Assembly: GCA_002005505.1 (NCBI GenBank)
Contig: MVGU01001296.1
Location: 62,001 to 126,000 of the forward strand
From: Botryococcus braunii
Taxonomy: Eukaryota > Chlorophyta > Trebouxiophyceae
Direction of reading: 5' to 3'
Length of the DNA stretch: 64,000 bases
A program made the position numbers and the translations under genes. The notes beneath the pieces were generated by a model that saw nothing but the letters and a program-made list of their open reading frames with translations, had not been told where the DNA came from and did not search any database. Position 1 is the first letter of the stretch. Each line of letters begins with the position of its first letter. This document shows positions 11,927 through 23,922 of the stretch, piece by piece.

Positions 11927-13051
11927 GGCCAACCAACGAATCGATTACATGGGACAATATTACTGCTTGCCCTACTGGCACAATCTCATATACGCATAAA
12001 TTACTTCTCACATCAGCTGGTTTCATAGCATCGTCTCAGACATGTTCTGTGCCGGACCTGAGTCCGGCACACTCGTTCCCTTGACGACCTAACAGCACAG
12101 CTTTGCGACAGTCAACAAAATATCTAACCAAATAGGAATTATCTCATTAAATCACAACTACATCAATACCTGTAAGTCCGCAAAAGGATTTGTCAATGCA
12201 CTGTAGAGGTTTCGTCAGTCAGACCTCGACACACCTATTGCCCCAAGCATTACGATTTAGCCAGAGCAATGAGCAACATTGCAAATGCAGTGGTTATCAA
12301 ATACATCATGCTATTCTATCTCTGTCAAAGTGACAACGTACCCTTTGGCGCGACTGATACAGGTTCGACAGGAGCGCCTTCCCTTGCGGCAACCAAAAGC
12401 AAGTGCGACTGTCTCAAAGACAAATCAAATATGCAATAGCAAGCTTCAACTTGTAGCAAACAGACAGGACTTCCATTCCGTGGCACAGGATTCGGCCAAC
12501 CAACGAATGACGAGTCTGTCGCCTCCAGCAGTTAAATACCTGACCGTGTTTGGCGCCCAAGGGACTCGATAAAAGTCGAGTCCCTGAAAGCTTCTCACTC
12601 CAAAAGGTCCCTAATTGGTAATCCAATACGGATGATGTGTCCTAGACAAAATACCTAAAGGTCCCATTTTCTGTACCTAATTAAACACACTGATGTGGCC
12701 GCCTAAGAATTAGTTTGACTGACCTCGAATACGTATTCGAGGTCCCAAAAACAGTTCCACTGAGTGCCACGATGCTGTGTGAGTCAATGCAAAGTTGTCC
12801 AAACCTCTATGTGAAGTTACGTGAGGAAGACTGAGTCTGTCAAGGAATTATGTCGCTTCACAGCCAAGTTCCTAGGACTAGCTGGAAGAATATGCAGTAG
12901 TTTGCACCTAAGGCCCAACAGTGTTGTGCCGTCCAGGGCAGCCTGGCATGCACGACTGTTTTGCCTAGGATGAGTCAGAAGAATACCTCTGAATAAGTCC
13001 AACAGTAATGCTCCCTAAGTAATTACCTGATCTAGGTCATTACCTACAACA
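11927..13051 (-). repeat. Copia-A 3' LTR, truncated (copy A3)
   Basis: The minus-strand LTR starts TGTTGTAGG at 13051, next to an AAGGGGAAG polypurine tract. It breaks off at 11927 near the start of module 2, losing about 250 bp of U5. It is joined head-to-tail to truncated plus-strand pol of copy A2. The 24-bp palindrome and both hairpins are retained. Confidence 0.88.
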
Positions 13052-13238
13052 CTTCCCCTTGGACGTTTCAGAGGTCCAGCTATTGTACTACTTCTCAGGC
13101 AACGCCCACTGTAGTACATGCTTCTGGGTCAGGCGTGCTTCGGGGGAGTTACTAGTGAAGGAGGTAGCTAATCTCCTCACCCTCCGCCTTTGCCCGTGGT
13201 CACTCGGTCGTGGTGAACACCAGCCGGAAAATAAGACG

Positions 13239-16200
13239 TCACTCGCGTGAAACGACACCAAGTGTATTGCGGTGAACTTGAACAACACAGGGACGAGTGG
13301 TTTCGTAAAGATGTCCGCCACATTCTTCTGGGTGGGTACATACTTCACGTCCACGTCACCCTGAATGACAGCAGCACGTGCATGGTGAATGCCACAGCAA
13401 CATGCTTGGTGTACTTGGAATTTACAAGATTCCGTAAATTCCGAACACACCCAGAGTTATCAATGAACAGAGGAGGTTTCCACACATCAACATGAATCTC
13501 CTCCAAGAAACCGCGAAGCCAAATGGCTTCTTTGACAGCATGCTAGCAGCTCGAAACTCTGATTCCACTGTTGATGTAGCAGTGGCACTTTGTTTCTTGC
13601 TGCCCCAAACAACTGACCCACCATAAACTTGGAACACGAAACCTGTAGTGGATGCTCGCATATCTAGATCACCCGCATAGTCGGCATCGACATAACCCTC
13701 AAGAGGAGATGTGCCCCCACCAAGCTGGAGTGCAAGATCCCGAGTGTCCTTCAAATACCGGACCACTCGAAGACCTTCTTGCATATGTGCAGTGGTAGGT
13801 GTGCCTCTATACCGTGAAAGAACCCCTACCGCATGAGCAATATCAGGACGTGTGGTATTAGCTAAATACAGAAGAGAGCCAATCAGCTCACAGTAACGAT
13901 GCCCGGGTTCCAAAGCAACCCCAGCCCCATCAATGGGATTGGACTGAGTGGAGTGACTGGTGTGCACAAATGATTTACTCATGGGTGTGTCATAGGCCCG
14001 TGTGTCACCACTAAGTCCAAAACTGTCCACCAATGCATCTATCTTCAGCCCACTACTCATCCACATCAGCTTCCGCTCTCGATCTCGAACAATCTGACAT
14101 CCCAGGAAATCCTTGACTTCCCCAAGATCATGAATAGAAACTCTTTCCCTATAGTCTCCTTAAAGGCCAATACACGTGGGAGAGCCTTTGACATGATCAG
14201 CATGTCGTCTACAAAGAGAACCAAATACACAGGATCTTCCCCTGGAACATTTGACACATAGATTCCTGCATCTGACATGCATGCAGTAAATCCATGTTTA
14301 GCCAGTGTGGCATCAAGCGTATGATACCAGGCACGTGGAGCTTGTTTGAGGCCGTACAGAGCCTTACGCAAGCGACACACTTGGGGACCACCATTGTGAA
14401 ATCCTGGAGGTTGAGTAACGTAAACCTCTTCCTCCAGATCCCCATTCAAAAAGGCCGTTTTTATATCGAGCTGATGAATTTCCATATCCTCAGCAGCTGC
14501 CTTACACAGAAGAACACGTCGAGCCCCAAAGCTACTGGTGGGTGCGAAGACTTCGTCCACATCAATACCCTGAATTTGACGACATCCTTGTGCAACAAGA
14601 CGAGCTTTGTACCTTATAACATTACCATGGGCATCGACTTTTACAGAATAGATCCAGTGAACTGGGATGACTTTCTTTCCTCTGGGTCTTTCAGTGTACT
14701 CAAAGCACTCATGAGCATCGAGAGAGTTCTTCTCCTCGATCATGGCTTGTTCCCAAAACACCCACTGATCAGACATTCGTGCCTCACGATAGTTACTTGG
14801 TACAGGAATCTTGCTAAATCTCACTCCTGCAGGACTAGCAAGGCAAGCACGTAGAAAAGCAATACTGGCAGGTTCACTGGCATCCCCTCCTGAATCCGCG
14901 GTACGGAACACACATGAAGGCATCTCCCCACTGGGTTCTGCCCCATCTTGCTCATGCAAAATGTCTCTAACAATCCTGGCAGATCCTGCCCATGGATTAT
15001 CTGAGCTCTGCCTTGTGGCAGATGGCAGATTATCAAAGAATGCAACCTTGCCTCTGGATCTCATCTGACCCACTACTCTCCGTGCTTCCTGACTCCCGCT
15101 CTCATCTTCTCTCACAGCAGCAGCAGTTATCATCTCTTCATGTTCACATACCATCTCAGAATGGTCCACTGCGTCATGCACATTGCTAACTCGAAGTCGA
15201 GTTTCACGATCAGATTCACATTTTGCATTAACAAGCCTCCCTACAGCCTCATCACGTACATGCATAGCAACAGCATTGTCATCGCTACACTGATCAACAG
15301 CACTTGAATCACCCTCCACTGCAGAGTCAGTGTCAACTCCAGTACCCCTCCCAGTACATTCTGCTTCTCCTGCTTCCCCTACGTCTCCTGCTTCCCCTGG
15401 TTCCCTGGACGTTGTAATCCCCCCTTCTTCTGTACTGTGTCATCATGTACAGTGACGGTGGTAGGAGCTTCATCAGCAGCTTCGATCCCAGCCTGCTCTG
15501 TGATGTCACCAGACTTGGGTTGCTCTTTACGAGCATTTCGTTGCTGCAGACGCTCTGCACGTGTCAAAGCTCCAGGCTGCAGCTGGAAACGTGCCGTACC
15601 ACCAGGCCAGGGGAATGCGCCCGGGGTGCGTGAAGTTGGAGACTTGGCCAGTGGTACTGCCATGAGTCTCAGTCGGGCTATGGTGCGAATCCCTCCACTG
15701 GTGGTTGGTGCAGAGGTCCCATGCCTGGTAGCAGCATGCATGCGCCTGGGCACCTCACTGACTCCAGGTGATTGGCTTGAGGATGCTGGACGGGCGCTGT
15801 AGAGCCAGGAGACGCCACTGGGGATGACGCGCGGGGGCGCAGGGTGCAGTGAGGTTGGAGTGCCTAGTGCGCGCAGGGGGTGCACAAGGTGCGCGGGGTG
15901 CAGTGGGGTCTGGATGCAGTCGGGCAGTTTGAGGGCGAGCTGGGGAGGGTTCATCGTCCTCGCTACTGTTGTCCTCCATGGGAATTGTTGCCTCAGTGGA
16001 TGCAGGGGTCTCCAATTCCACAGGATTCAGGTCCTGGTCCAGGCTGGGTCCCGGTTGGGTGAGGCTGGGTCCGGATCCAGGCTAGATCCAGGCTGGGTTG
16101 CAGATACAGGACCGGGCCCAGCAGCTTGCAGCCCAATGGCAGACGCACCACTCTGGCTCTCCACAAAATGTACACTCGGAGACACCACTGTCCTACCAGG

Positions 16201-17519
16201 CAGTCGGACCTTGTACCCCTTGGTGTGTGGACAGTATCCCACAAACATACCTGCCTCAGACTGTGCACCCAAAGATGACACCTGGTGTTTGGCATGTTTC
16301 ACGTATGCCAAACAGCCCCACTTGCGCAAATGGGACAGATCAGGGACAGAGCCAGTGAACATTTCAAATGGGGTTTTCTCCTGACCAGAGACTGGCATCA
16401 CATTATGTAAATATGCAGCAGTAAGCATTGCATCCACCCAAAGACTCTCATCTGCCTGAACACCCAACAGCAATGTTCTGGCCTTCTCTTTCAATGTTCG
16501 ATTCATTCTCTCAGCAACTCCATTCTGCTGTGGAGTATACGCGGCAGAGGTCTCAGTGTGAATGCCATTCTCTGTACAGAACCCATGAAACGTTTTATTC
16601 AAGAACTCTGTGCCCCTGTCAGTCCTAACCGCCTTAACCTTGGATTCTGTCTGTCTCTCCCAGTATGTAATAGTGTCTGTCAAATGAGATGCAATGGTAG
16701 CCTTGCTAGTGACTGGTAACACTGAAACGAAATTAGACAACTCATCCACTACTGTGACAGAAAACTTTTCCCCTTCAACGCCAGGAGTTGACATGGCACC
16801 AACCGTATCCGCATGTATTCGATGCAGTACTCGAGGCGGCTCATGTGAACTTGGCTTGAAAGATGGTTTACACTGCTTTCCCCGAACACAAGGGTCACAG
16901 TGAGTATCGCACTTTGAACAAGGAAGAAGGGACACAGGTATCCCAGTACACAACTCCTCCCTGCTCAAACGCTCTGTGGCTGTCTTCCCAGGATGCCCTA
17001 ACCTCTCATGCCAAAGTTTTCGCAACTTGCAGTTATGTGCAGGTTTGTGCGCAGCATGATGTGCAGACATAGGGTTCACACACACTTGACAAGCCACCTG
17101 ATATTTGGTGGGATAAATTCCCCTCAGAACATACAACCCATATCTTTCTACAATGCTGCACTCCCAACCCATGGGTCCCACCAGACTGCTGTAGGTCCCA
17201 TTCTCACGTGGAACAAATTGAATACCATCCCTTACCCCAGCTGATACAGACAAGAGATTTGTGCTGGCCTGTGGAACACATTGTACATTATGGAGCCACA
17301 GTAACTGCCCTTCTGCATTCACCAGACACACACTCCCACTAGCAATGATGGAACCATGAGACTCTGATGTAGCCAACTGCAGTTGACGTGGTTCTGTGTA
17401 CACGTGGGGTTCTGCAATACACCAAAGTCATTAACCAGGTGGACAGTAGCCCCAGAGTCCACAAGCCATTCCTCGCACGAGTGCCCTATCCCACCACTTT
17501 GTAATACATTAAACGTCAC
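13239..17519 (-). pseudogene. pol: Copia-A pol: PR, IN, RT, RNase H (copy A3, frameshifted)
   Basis: This minus-strand equivalent of the A2 pol holds all Copia domains. Protease lies at 17519-17319, the zinc and catalytic core of integrase at 17403-16027 (LWHERLGHPG; RTDRGTEF; NGVAERM intact), RT at 15319-14066 (FVDD present) and RNase H at 14066-13422. The C-terminal tail ends at a TGA matching 13241-13239. Open segments overlap in different frames, showing at least five indels, including ones near 17400, 16050, 15440, 14140 and 13545. Order and spacing are otherwise complete, so this is a decayed full-length copy. Confidence 0.88.
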
Positions 17520-18505
17520 ACTGGGCAGTGAGATAGGAACGGCTTCTGCGTTTTTAGGACATGGAACATGGGTACTGTTGGATGCAGAGGGAACACTTGG
17601 CAGTGAATGCTTACTTCTGTCGCCAGCTTGCTCCTCTCCAGTACCCTTTTTCCATTTTGTGCACTCCTTGCTGATGTGTCCACGGCTCCCACACTCCCAG
17701 CACCTGACTTTTCGTGACCTCTTTCTGTCTTGCTCTGACTGGTCTGCCTCAGGGTCTGGGACTTTGGGAGGACTGCCGCTGCCTTGGGAAGAGGTCGAGG
17801 GAGCTGGTCATTGAAGCCAGCACCATAGGCATGGCTCTGCAGGATTTTTACCACATCTTCTGAGGAGCGCCCGCAACAATGCCCATAGAGTGCTCCTTTG
17901 AACTGTGCTAGCTCAGTGGGGAGACAATCCACAATAGCATTAGTGACATCTTCGGGGTCAATGGAGTGGGAGTTGTCCAGGAGGTTCTGGAAAAGTATGA
18001 ATTTTTTCATGACAAATGTCTCGAACGTCTCCTCCCTGGTCATGTGCTCTGTTTTGAGTGTGTGTAGCCACTGGCGGTTAACAGACTTGTTGTGTCCTCC
18101 AGTGAACTTATTGGCTATGTATAACAGGGCATCAAAGGCAGAGGGCTTCATTGTCAACATAGGACTCCACTCCACTGGGACACTGCCAGTGATCAGCATC
18201 ATGGCAGCAGCATTTGCTCTCGTGAAAGGAAGGGGTTTCTGAAAGGCCTCCGTGCACTCCTTGTGGATAGCTGCAGTGGTCAGATCATAAAGCCAGGACT
18301 TGAAATTCCACCCATCCTTTAATAAGGGATGGGCTACCTTAACATTTGTTGTTGATGGCTTTGTTGTGTCCTCGTGCAGTAAGGCTGTCAGTATCGAAAC
18401 CACTGGGAGTGCTGTCTTCTCCTGTTCTGTGGATTGACCACCCAGACTTACAGGAGGCTGTTGGTTCAGCTGGTCCATTGGAGATGATTCCGCAGACTGG
18501 GTCAT
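17516..18505 (-). pseudogene. gag: Copia-A Gag (copy A3)
   Basis: The minus-strand ATG at 18505-18503 opens 330 codons nearly identical to the Gag at 6703. It ends at a TGA overlapping the protease frame. As in copy A2, the CCHC knuckle lies in the -1 frame relative to this Gag. The in-frame upstream ATG at 18532 is inside the CCCATAACC leader repeat and is less likely, because the other copies do not share it in frame. Confidence 0.8.
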
Positions 18506-18656
18506 TGTGTGAAAGGTTATGGGTTTCTGCAAGTCTGGGTCACTTTGCAGATATGAATCGTTCTGGATATGACGTGCAGCAGGTATTCAAGGCAGACTCC
18601 TCGTACTCTGCAACCTTGGCTTCGGCGTAGCTCGATGGGCAGGTGGGCCCATAACC
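18506..18656 (-). other. Copia-A leader and PBS (copy A3)
   Basis: The minus-strand PBS GGTTATGGGCCCAC occupies 18656-18643. The leader, as in the other copies, ends with a repeat of the LTR-terminal CCCATAACCTTTCACA immediately upstream of the Gag ATG. Confidence 0.7.
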
Positions 18657-19410
18657 TGTTAAAGGTTATGGGCAGAGAGAACACCTGTAAGTCCGCAAAA
18701 GGATTTGTCAATGCACTGTAGAGGTTTCGTCAGTCAGACCTCGACACACCCTTTGGCGCGACTGATACAGGTTCGACAGGAGCGCCTTCCTTTGAGGCAA
18801 CCAAAACGCAAGTACGACTGTCTCAAAGACAAATCAAATATGCAATAGCAAGCTTCAACTTGTAGCAAACAGACAGGACTTCCATTCCGTGGCACAGGAT
18901 TCGGCCAACCAACGAATCGATTACATGGGACAATATTACTGCTTGCCCTACTGGCACAATCTCATATACGCATAAATTACTTCTCACATCAGCTGGTTTC
19001 ATAGCATCGTCTCAGACATGTTCTGTGCCGGACCTGAGTCCGGCACACTCGTTCCCTTGACGACCTAACAGCACAGCTTTGCGACAGTCAACAAAATATC
19101 TAACCAAATAGGAATTATCTCATTAATTCACAACTACATCAATACCTGTAAGTCCGCAAAAGGATTTGTCAATGCACTGTAGAGGTTTCGTCAGTCAGAC
19201 CTCGACACACCTATTGCCCCAAGCATTACGATTTAGCCAGAGCAATGAGCAACATTGCAAATGCAGTGGTTATCAAATACATCATGCTATTCTATCCTCT
19301 GTCAAAATGACAACGTACCCTTTGGCGCGACTGATACAGGTTCGACAGGAGCGCCTTCCTTTGCGGCAACCAAAAGGCAAGTACGACTGTCTCAAAGACA
19401 AATCAAATAT
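18657..19410 (-). repeat. Copia-A 5' LTR of copy A3, left part, split by Copia-B
   Basis: The LTR starts at 18657 (TGTTAAAGG on the plus strand, a variant of TGTGAAAGG) and runs to the Copia-B target site. It resumes at 58671. It contains module 2 and the start of module 1. Copia-B duplicated GCAAG here (19411-19415 and 58666-58670). Confidence 0.88.
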
Positions 19411-19415
19411 GCAAG

Positions 19416-20192
19416 TGTTGGCAAAGACATCTTTTATTGGACATATAATGTCTTAGCATAAGTTGCATGTTCGTATGAACCTTAGTTTATGGCCCCACAA
19501 TAATGAACAGTTATCTTACTTCGCAAAAATTGGGTTTTTTCGTACAATCCGGAGGTTCTTAGAGATACGGATATTTTAGGACGACAACGGATGTTTCGGA
19601 CTCTTGTTGATTCGGTCGATTTCGAAGTACGAGTCGATCGGACACGTACAATAAACAATTGGCTGCAAAGTGTACTTGTTCTTAAGTACGATCGGTTATT
19701 TTACGAATGAGTCGACGAGGCCGATCGACAAGGCGTAGAAGTATTTCTGTCCATAAGTGTCGACGGAGCTGATCGACTGGGCCGATCGACGCGGCATATA
19801 GCATTCTGGCAAGTAGTATTCTGTCAATAGGAATCTGTTTTGCACGGAACAACGATTCTAGGTTGATAAAGGGGTAGAGACAGAGTCGTATCCTCAGACA
19901 TTCGATTGCTGTCTCCGGTGCCTCAAGTCGGACCTCTGTATTTCCGTTTGGCACCGTCCTTTGCCTGCATTAACTCAGCTTTCGCTTGCTATGCAGGTGT
20001 GTTTAGTTGTTTCGAGCTTTATTGTATAGTTTGATATATGTAATAGACATTCGATTGCTGTCTCCGGTGCCTCAAGTCGGACCTCTGTATTTCCGTTTGG
20101 CACCGTCCTTTGCCTGCATTAACTCAGCTTTCGCTTGCTATGCAGGAATCCTGAAACTGTTTTTGATCAAATTGACATCAAATAATCGAATA
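19416..20192 (+). repeat. Copia-B 5' LTR (777 bp)
   Basis: It starts TGTTGGCAAAG and ends AATCGAATA before the PBS. Module copies 19896-19996 and 20045-20145 are identical over 101 bp. U3 between 19610 and 19795 carries at least five GATCG-cored repeats, often GATCGAC (near 19635, 19689, 19732, 19770 and 19782). The LTR ends in TA rather than CA, as also inferred for Gypsy-D. Confidence 0.9.
19997..20145 (+). other. Putative LTR intron of Copia-B
   Basis: It starts GTGTGTTTAG right after ATGCAG of module 1. It ends with a pyrimidine-rich acceptor ...CTTGCTATGCAG at the end of module 2, followed by GAATCC. The interval is 149 bp and stops 47 nt before the PBS. The donor GCAGGTGTGTTTAG is identical over 14 nt to the one in Copia-F at 59511, although the two LTRs are otherwise unrelated. 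Confidence 0.4.
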
Positions 20193-20544
20193 TGGTATCG
20201 GCGACACCGTTTGGTGTCGATACTGATCACTGCTCCCGCCAGCAGCGAGGAGAATAATACGCATACAACTATTTGCAAGCTTCAGCAAGTCTCCAGAAAT
20301 TCTCGCCCATTTTCTCTGCTTTCAACGTAGTTGTTTGTAGTGTCTTGGGTTGAACGATCGCTTGGAACTTCGGGTTGCTGGATTGTCTCGTTGGAAAGGC
20401 ACTTGTGTTGATCCAGTAGTGAGAGACAATTGGATGTATTGGCTGTTGGGATCTGGTGGTTGTGGAATATCTGTTTAAAGTACAAGCAAGTTTGTTGTCC
20501 TTTTAATCTTTCTTTGCCAGTTGCCCGTCAAGGCTTCTGGAATA
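20193..20544 (+). other. Copia-B PBS and leader
   Basis: TGGTATCGGCGA follows the LTR directly and fits a tRNA 3' end ...TCGCCGATACCA, probably initiator tRNA-Met by analogy with plant Copia. The PBS sits in a hairpin: CGACACC pairs with GGTGTCG around GTTT, extended by GTAT/ATAC. Nothing else is recognisable before the ATG at 20545. Confidence 0.7.
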
Positions 20545-22302
20545 ATGTCACAGACAGAATTACAAGATGAAGGATTCAATGTCAGTATTGAGATAGAACC
20601 TGCCAGCCCAATGGGCAGGAATGTCTTTAGGAATCCTACCTATGATGCAAAAGCAGTCACTGATGATTCTGTGTCACATGTTACAGGGGTCCTCAATGGA
20701 ATGCAGCAGCAAACTGATGAGGGTCTACAAAGACCACAGGGAGACTCAGAATGGGAAGCATGGGGATATGATCCACAGACTCAAAACATACCTCTAAACC
20801 CTGCTTTCTCAAGACGAGACAACCTTGGTACCTTTGTACCTGCTCAGCAAGCTGCTGCATCTCCTGCCCCTATGTCTTCTAGAGTGCTAGGCTTTCAAAC
20901 AAATTTGCCTGCCTCTAGACCTGTCTTAAGCCCTTTGTTTGGGATACCTAGGACTGCAATCAGGATGCCAGTGAGGCCTACACACTTACCTGTACCTAGT
21001 GCACCACTGGCAGGTGCACCAGTCAATGTTTCCTCATTCATGACAAGTGTACCACACACAGGTATTATGCTCCTTTCAGGAAACATAAATCAGGCAAGTA
21101 CAGCATCAGGTACTACAGTAGTGCATGTTCCCTTGGCAACTGGTGGCACAATGCCAATCAGTTTGCCAACATCTACAATTTTAAACTCCATTGCACCAAC
21201 TGTTCAAAGTTTGAGTGCTACACAGGGAACTGCTGCACAGTCAACGGCACAAGTGTCTGCCCCACCTCCTCCACCTCCACCAGGTGGTGGGCCTCCTTAT
21301 AGTGGTCCTCCAGGAGGTGGTGGCTGGCCTCCAAATCCACCAGGGGGTTCTTCCTCAGGCCCTCCCTGGTTTAGTGGTGTACCTGGCAGTTGGGGTATGG
21401 TGAATTCCAACCCCTATGGTTACAGTGGGTATCCCTTCATGAAGTTCAATTCTCCTTCTCAAAGGCTTACTCCAAAGTTAGAGCCCCTGAAACTAAATGA
21501 TGATAACTGGGTCATATGGTCTAGATATGTTCATGCAATGCTTATAGAGATGGGGGTAGAATACTGTATTCTTCATGACATGAGAGGCTATTTAGATGAT
21601 TATAAGGCCCAGAGCATTATAACACAGTCATGTTCAGAGGAGTATCAAATACAAATCTCTGATCATTTGTCTGCCTACTCTATGTGGGACTACTTAATGG
21701 CCCTATTTGTTAAAAAAGCAAATGGCAAAATCATATCCCTCCAGGAAGAGTCCCGCACCTTCAAGATGCATACAAATGAGAAACCTTCCTCATATGTGTT
21801 AAGGGGTAGAAAAATAGCCAACACAATTAAAAGCTTAGGACATGAGTTCAGTGACCTCTCACTCTGCACTATGCTTTTAAATGGACTCCCTGAGGAGTAT
21901 AATATACATAAGCAGGTTCAACAATCTATTATAGTGTCCAATCCTGATGTGAATCTGCTACAACACTCTTTAGAGCTGGCACATATGCAGATAGTGAATA
22001 AGAAACTCCAAACCCCACCACCTAAAACCAACACCTTTAACCAGAAGTCCTCTCCTGGTCAAGGTTACAACCTTAAGTATAAGGCACCAAATTCTCCTAC
22101 TTCAAATGCTGTAGAGAAAGGTGCTAATCAAGGTGGTGGTGGGCAGAGTGGTAAAACAGCCTTCCAACAGATAGGGAGGCCTTTACCATTTTGCAGGTAC
22201 TGCAAGCAGGATGGACACAGCATAGAGACCTGCCCAAAGTTGGAGGGGAAGAGAGTTAGCTTTGCTTCTCCACCAAAGCAGAGCCACTGCACACAGCTAT
22301 AT
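20545..22302 (+). CDS. gag-pol: Copia-B gag-pol, Gag part, interrupted at 22303
   Basis: The ATG at 20545 (MSQTELQDEGFNVSIE) is the first in the open frame; the frame itself opens at 20521 without ATG. About 300 residues are Pro/Gly/Ala/Ser-rich (with PPPPPPPGGGPP near 21265). They precede a UBN2-like Copia Gag domain (WVIWSRYVHAMLIEMG near 21510 to HMQIVNKKLQ near 22000). A CCHC zinc knuckle C-X2-C-X4-H-X4-C starts at 22193. The frame then hits the inserted Copia-A LTR and stops within it. The natural continuation resumes at 25303 after a repeat of the last 224 bp. Confidence 0.88.
22079..22302 (+). repeat. 224-bp direct repeat, left copy, flanking the palindromic insertion
   Basis: Bases 22079-22302 recur at 25303-25526 with one visible C/T difference near the end (CACAGCTATAT versus CACAGTTATAT). 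The repeat covers the Gag zinc knuckle of Copia-B and directly borders both ends of the 22303-25302 insertion. It is far longer than the 4-5 bp target duplications elsewhere in this window. Confidence 0.9.
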
Positions 22303-23681
22303 TGTTGTAGGTAATGACCTAGATCAGGTAATTACTTAGGGAGCATTAGTGTTGGACTTATTCAGAGGTATTCTTCTGACTCATCCTAGGCAAAACAGTC
22401 GTGCATGCCAGGCTGCCCTGGACGGCACAACACTGTTGGGCCTTAGGTGCAAACTACTGCATACTTCTTCCAGCTAGTCCTAGGAACTTGGCTGTGAAGC
22501 GACATAATTCCTTGACAGACCTCAGTCTTCCTCACGTAACTTCACATAGAGGTTTGGACAACTTTGCATTGACTCACACAGCATCGTGGCACTCAGTGGA
22601 ACTTGTTTTTTGGGACCTCGAATACGTCTTCGAGGTCAGTCAAACTAATTCTTAGGCGGCCACATCAGTGTGTTTAATTAGGTACAGAAAATGGGACCTT
22701 TAGGTATTTTGTCTAGGACACATCATCCGTATTGGATTACCAATTAGGGACTTTTTGGAGTGAGAAGCTTTCAGGGACTCGACTTTTATCGAGTCCCTTG
22801 GGCGCCAAACACGGTCAGGTATTTAACTGCTGGAGGCGACAGACTCGTCATTCGTTGGTTGGCCGAATCCTGTGCCACGGAATGGAAGTCCTGTCTGTTT
22901 GCTACAAGTTGAAGCTTGCTATTGCATATTTGATTTGTGTTTGAGACAGTCGCACTTGCTTTTTGGTTGCCGCAAGGGAAGGCGCTCCTGTCGAACCTGT
23001 ATCAGTCGCGCGCAAAGGGTACGTTGGCACTTTGACAGATGATAGAATAGCATGATGTATTTGATAACCACTGCATTTGCAATGTTGCTCATTGCTCTGG
23101 CTAAATCGTAATGCTTGGGGCAATAGGTGTGTCGAGGTCTGACTGACGAAACCTCTACAGTGCATTGACAAATCCTTTTGCGGACTTACAGGTATTGATG
23201 TAGTTGTGATTTAATGAGATAATTCCTATTTGGTTAGATATTTCGTTGACTGTCGCAAAGCTGTGCTGTTAGGTCGTCAAGGGAACGAGTGTGCCGGACT
23301 CAGGTCCGGCACAGAACATGTTTGAGACGATGCTATGAAACCAGCTGATGTGAGAAGTAATTTATGCGTATATGAGATTGTGCCAGTAGGGCAAGCAGTA
23401 ATATTGTCCCATGTAATCGATTCGTTGGTTGGCCGAATCCTGTGCCACGGAATGGAAGTCCTGTCTGTTTGCTACAAGTTGAAGCTTGCTATTGCATATT
23501 TGATTTGTGTTTGAGACAGTCGCACTTGCTTTTTGGTTGCCGCAAGGGAAGGCGCTCCTGTCGAAGCTGTATCAGTCGCGCGCAAAGGGTGTGTCGAGGT
23601 CTGACTGACGAAACCTCTACAGTGCATTGACAAATCCTTTTGCGGACTTACAGGTGTTCTCTCTGCCCATAACCTTTCACA
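22303..23681 (+). repeat. Copia-A LTR (arm A5, 1379 bp)
   Basis: It runs from TGTTGTAGG to ACCTTTCACA and is followed by the PBS GGTTATGGGCCCAC at 23682. It contains the two modules and the hairpins typical of the family. Confidence 0.92.
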
Positions 23682-23922
23682 GGTTATGGGCCCACCTGCC
23701 CATCGAGCTACGCCGAAGCCAAGGTTGCAGAGTACGAGGAGTCCGCCTTGAATACCTGCTGCACGTCATATCCAGAACGATTCATATCTGCAAAGTGACC
23801 CAGACTTGCAGAAACCCATAACCTTTCACACAATGACCCAGTCTGCGGAATCATCTCCAATGGACCAGCTGAACCAACAGCCTCCTGTAAGTCTGGGTGG
23901 TCAATCCACAGAACAGGAGAAG
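23682..23922 (+). pseudogene. gag: Copia-A PBS, leader and first 30 Gag codons
   Basis: The PBS is 23682-23695 and the Gag ATG is at 23833. The frame reads MTQSAESSPMDQLNQQPP onward. After CAGGAGAAG it is joined at 23923 to the inverted LTR terminus TGTGAAAGG. Only 90 bp of Gag survive. Confidence 0.88.
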
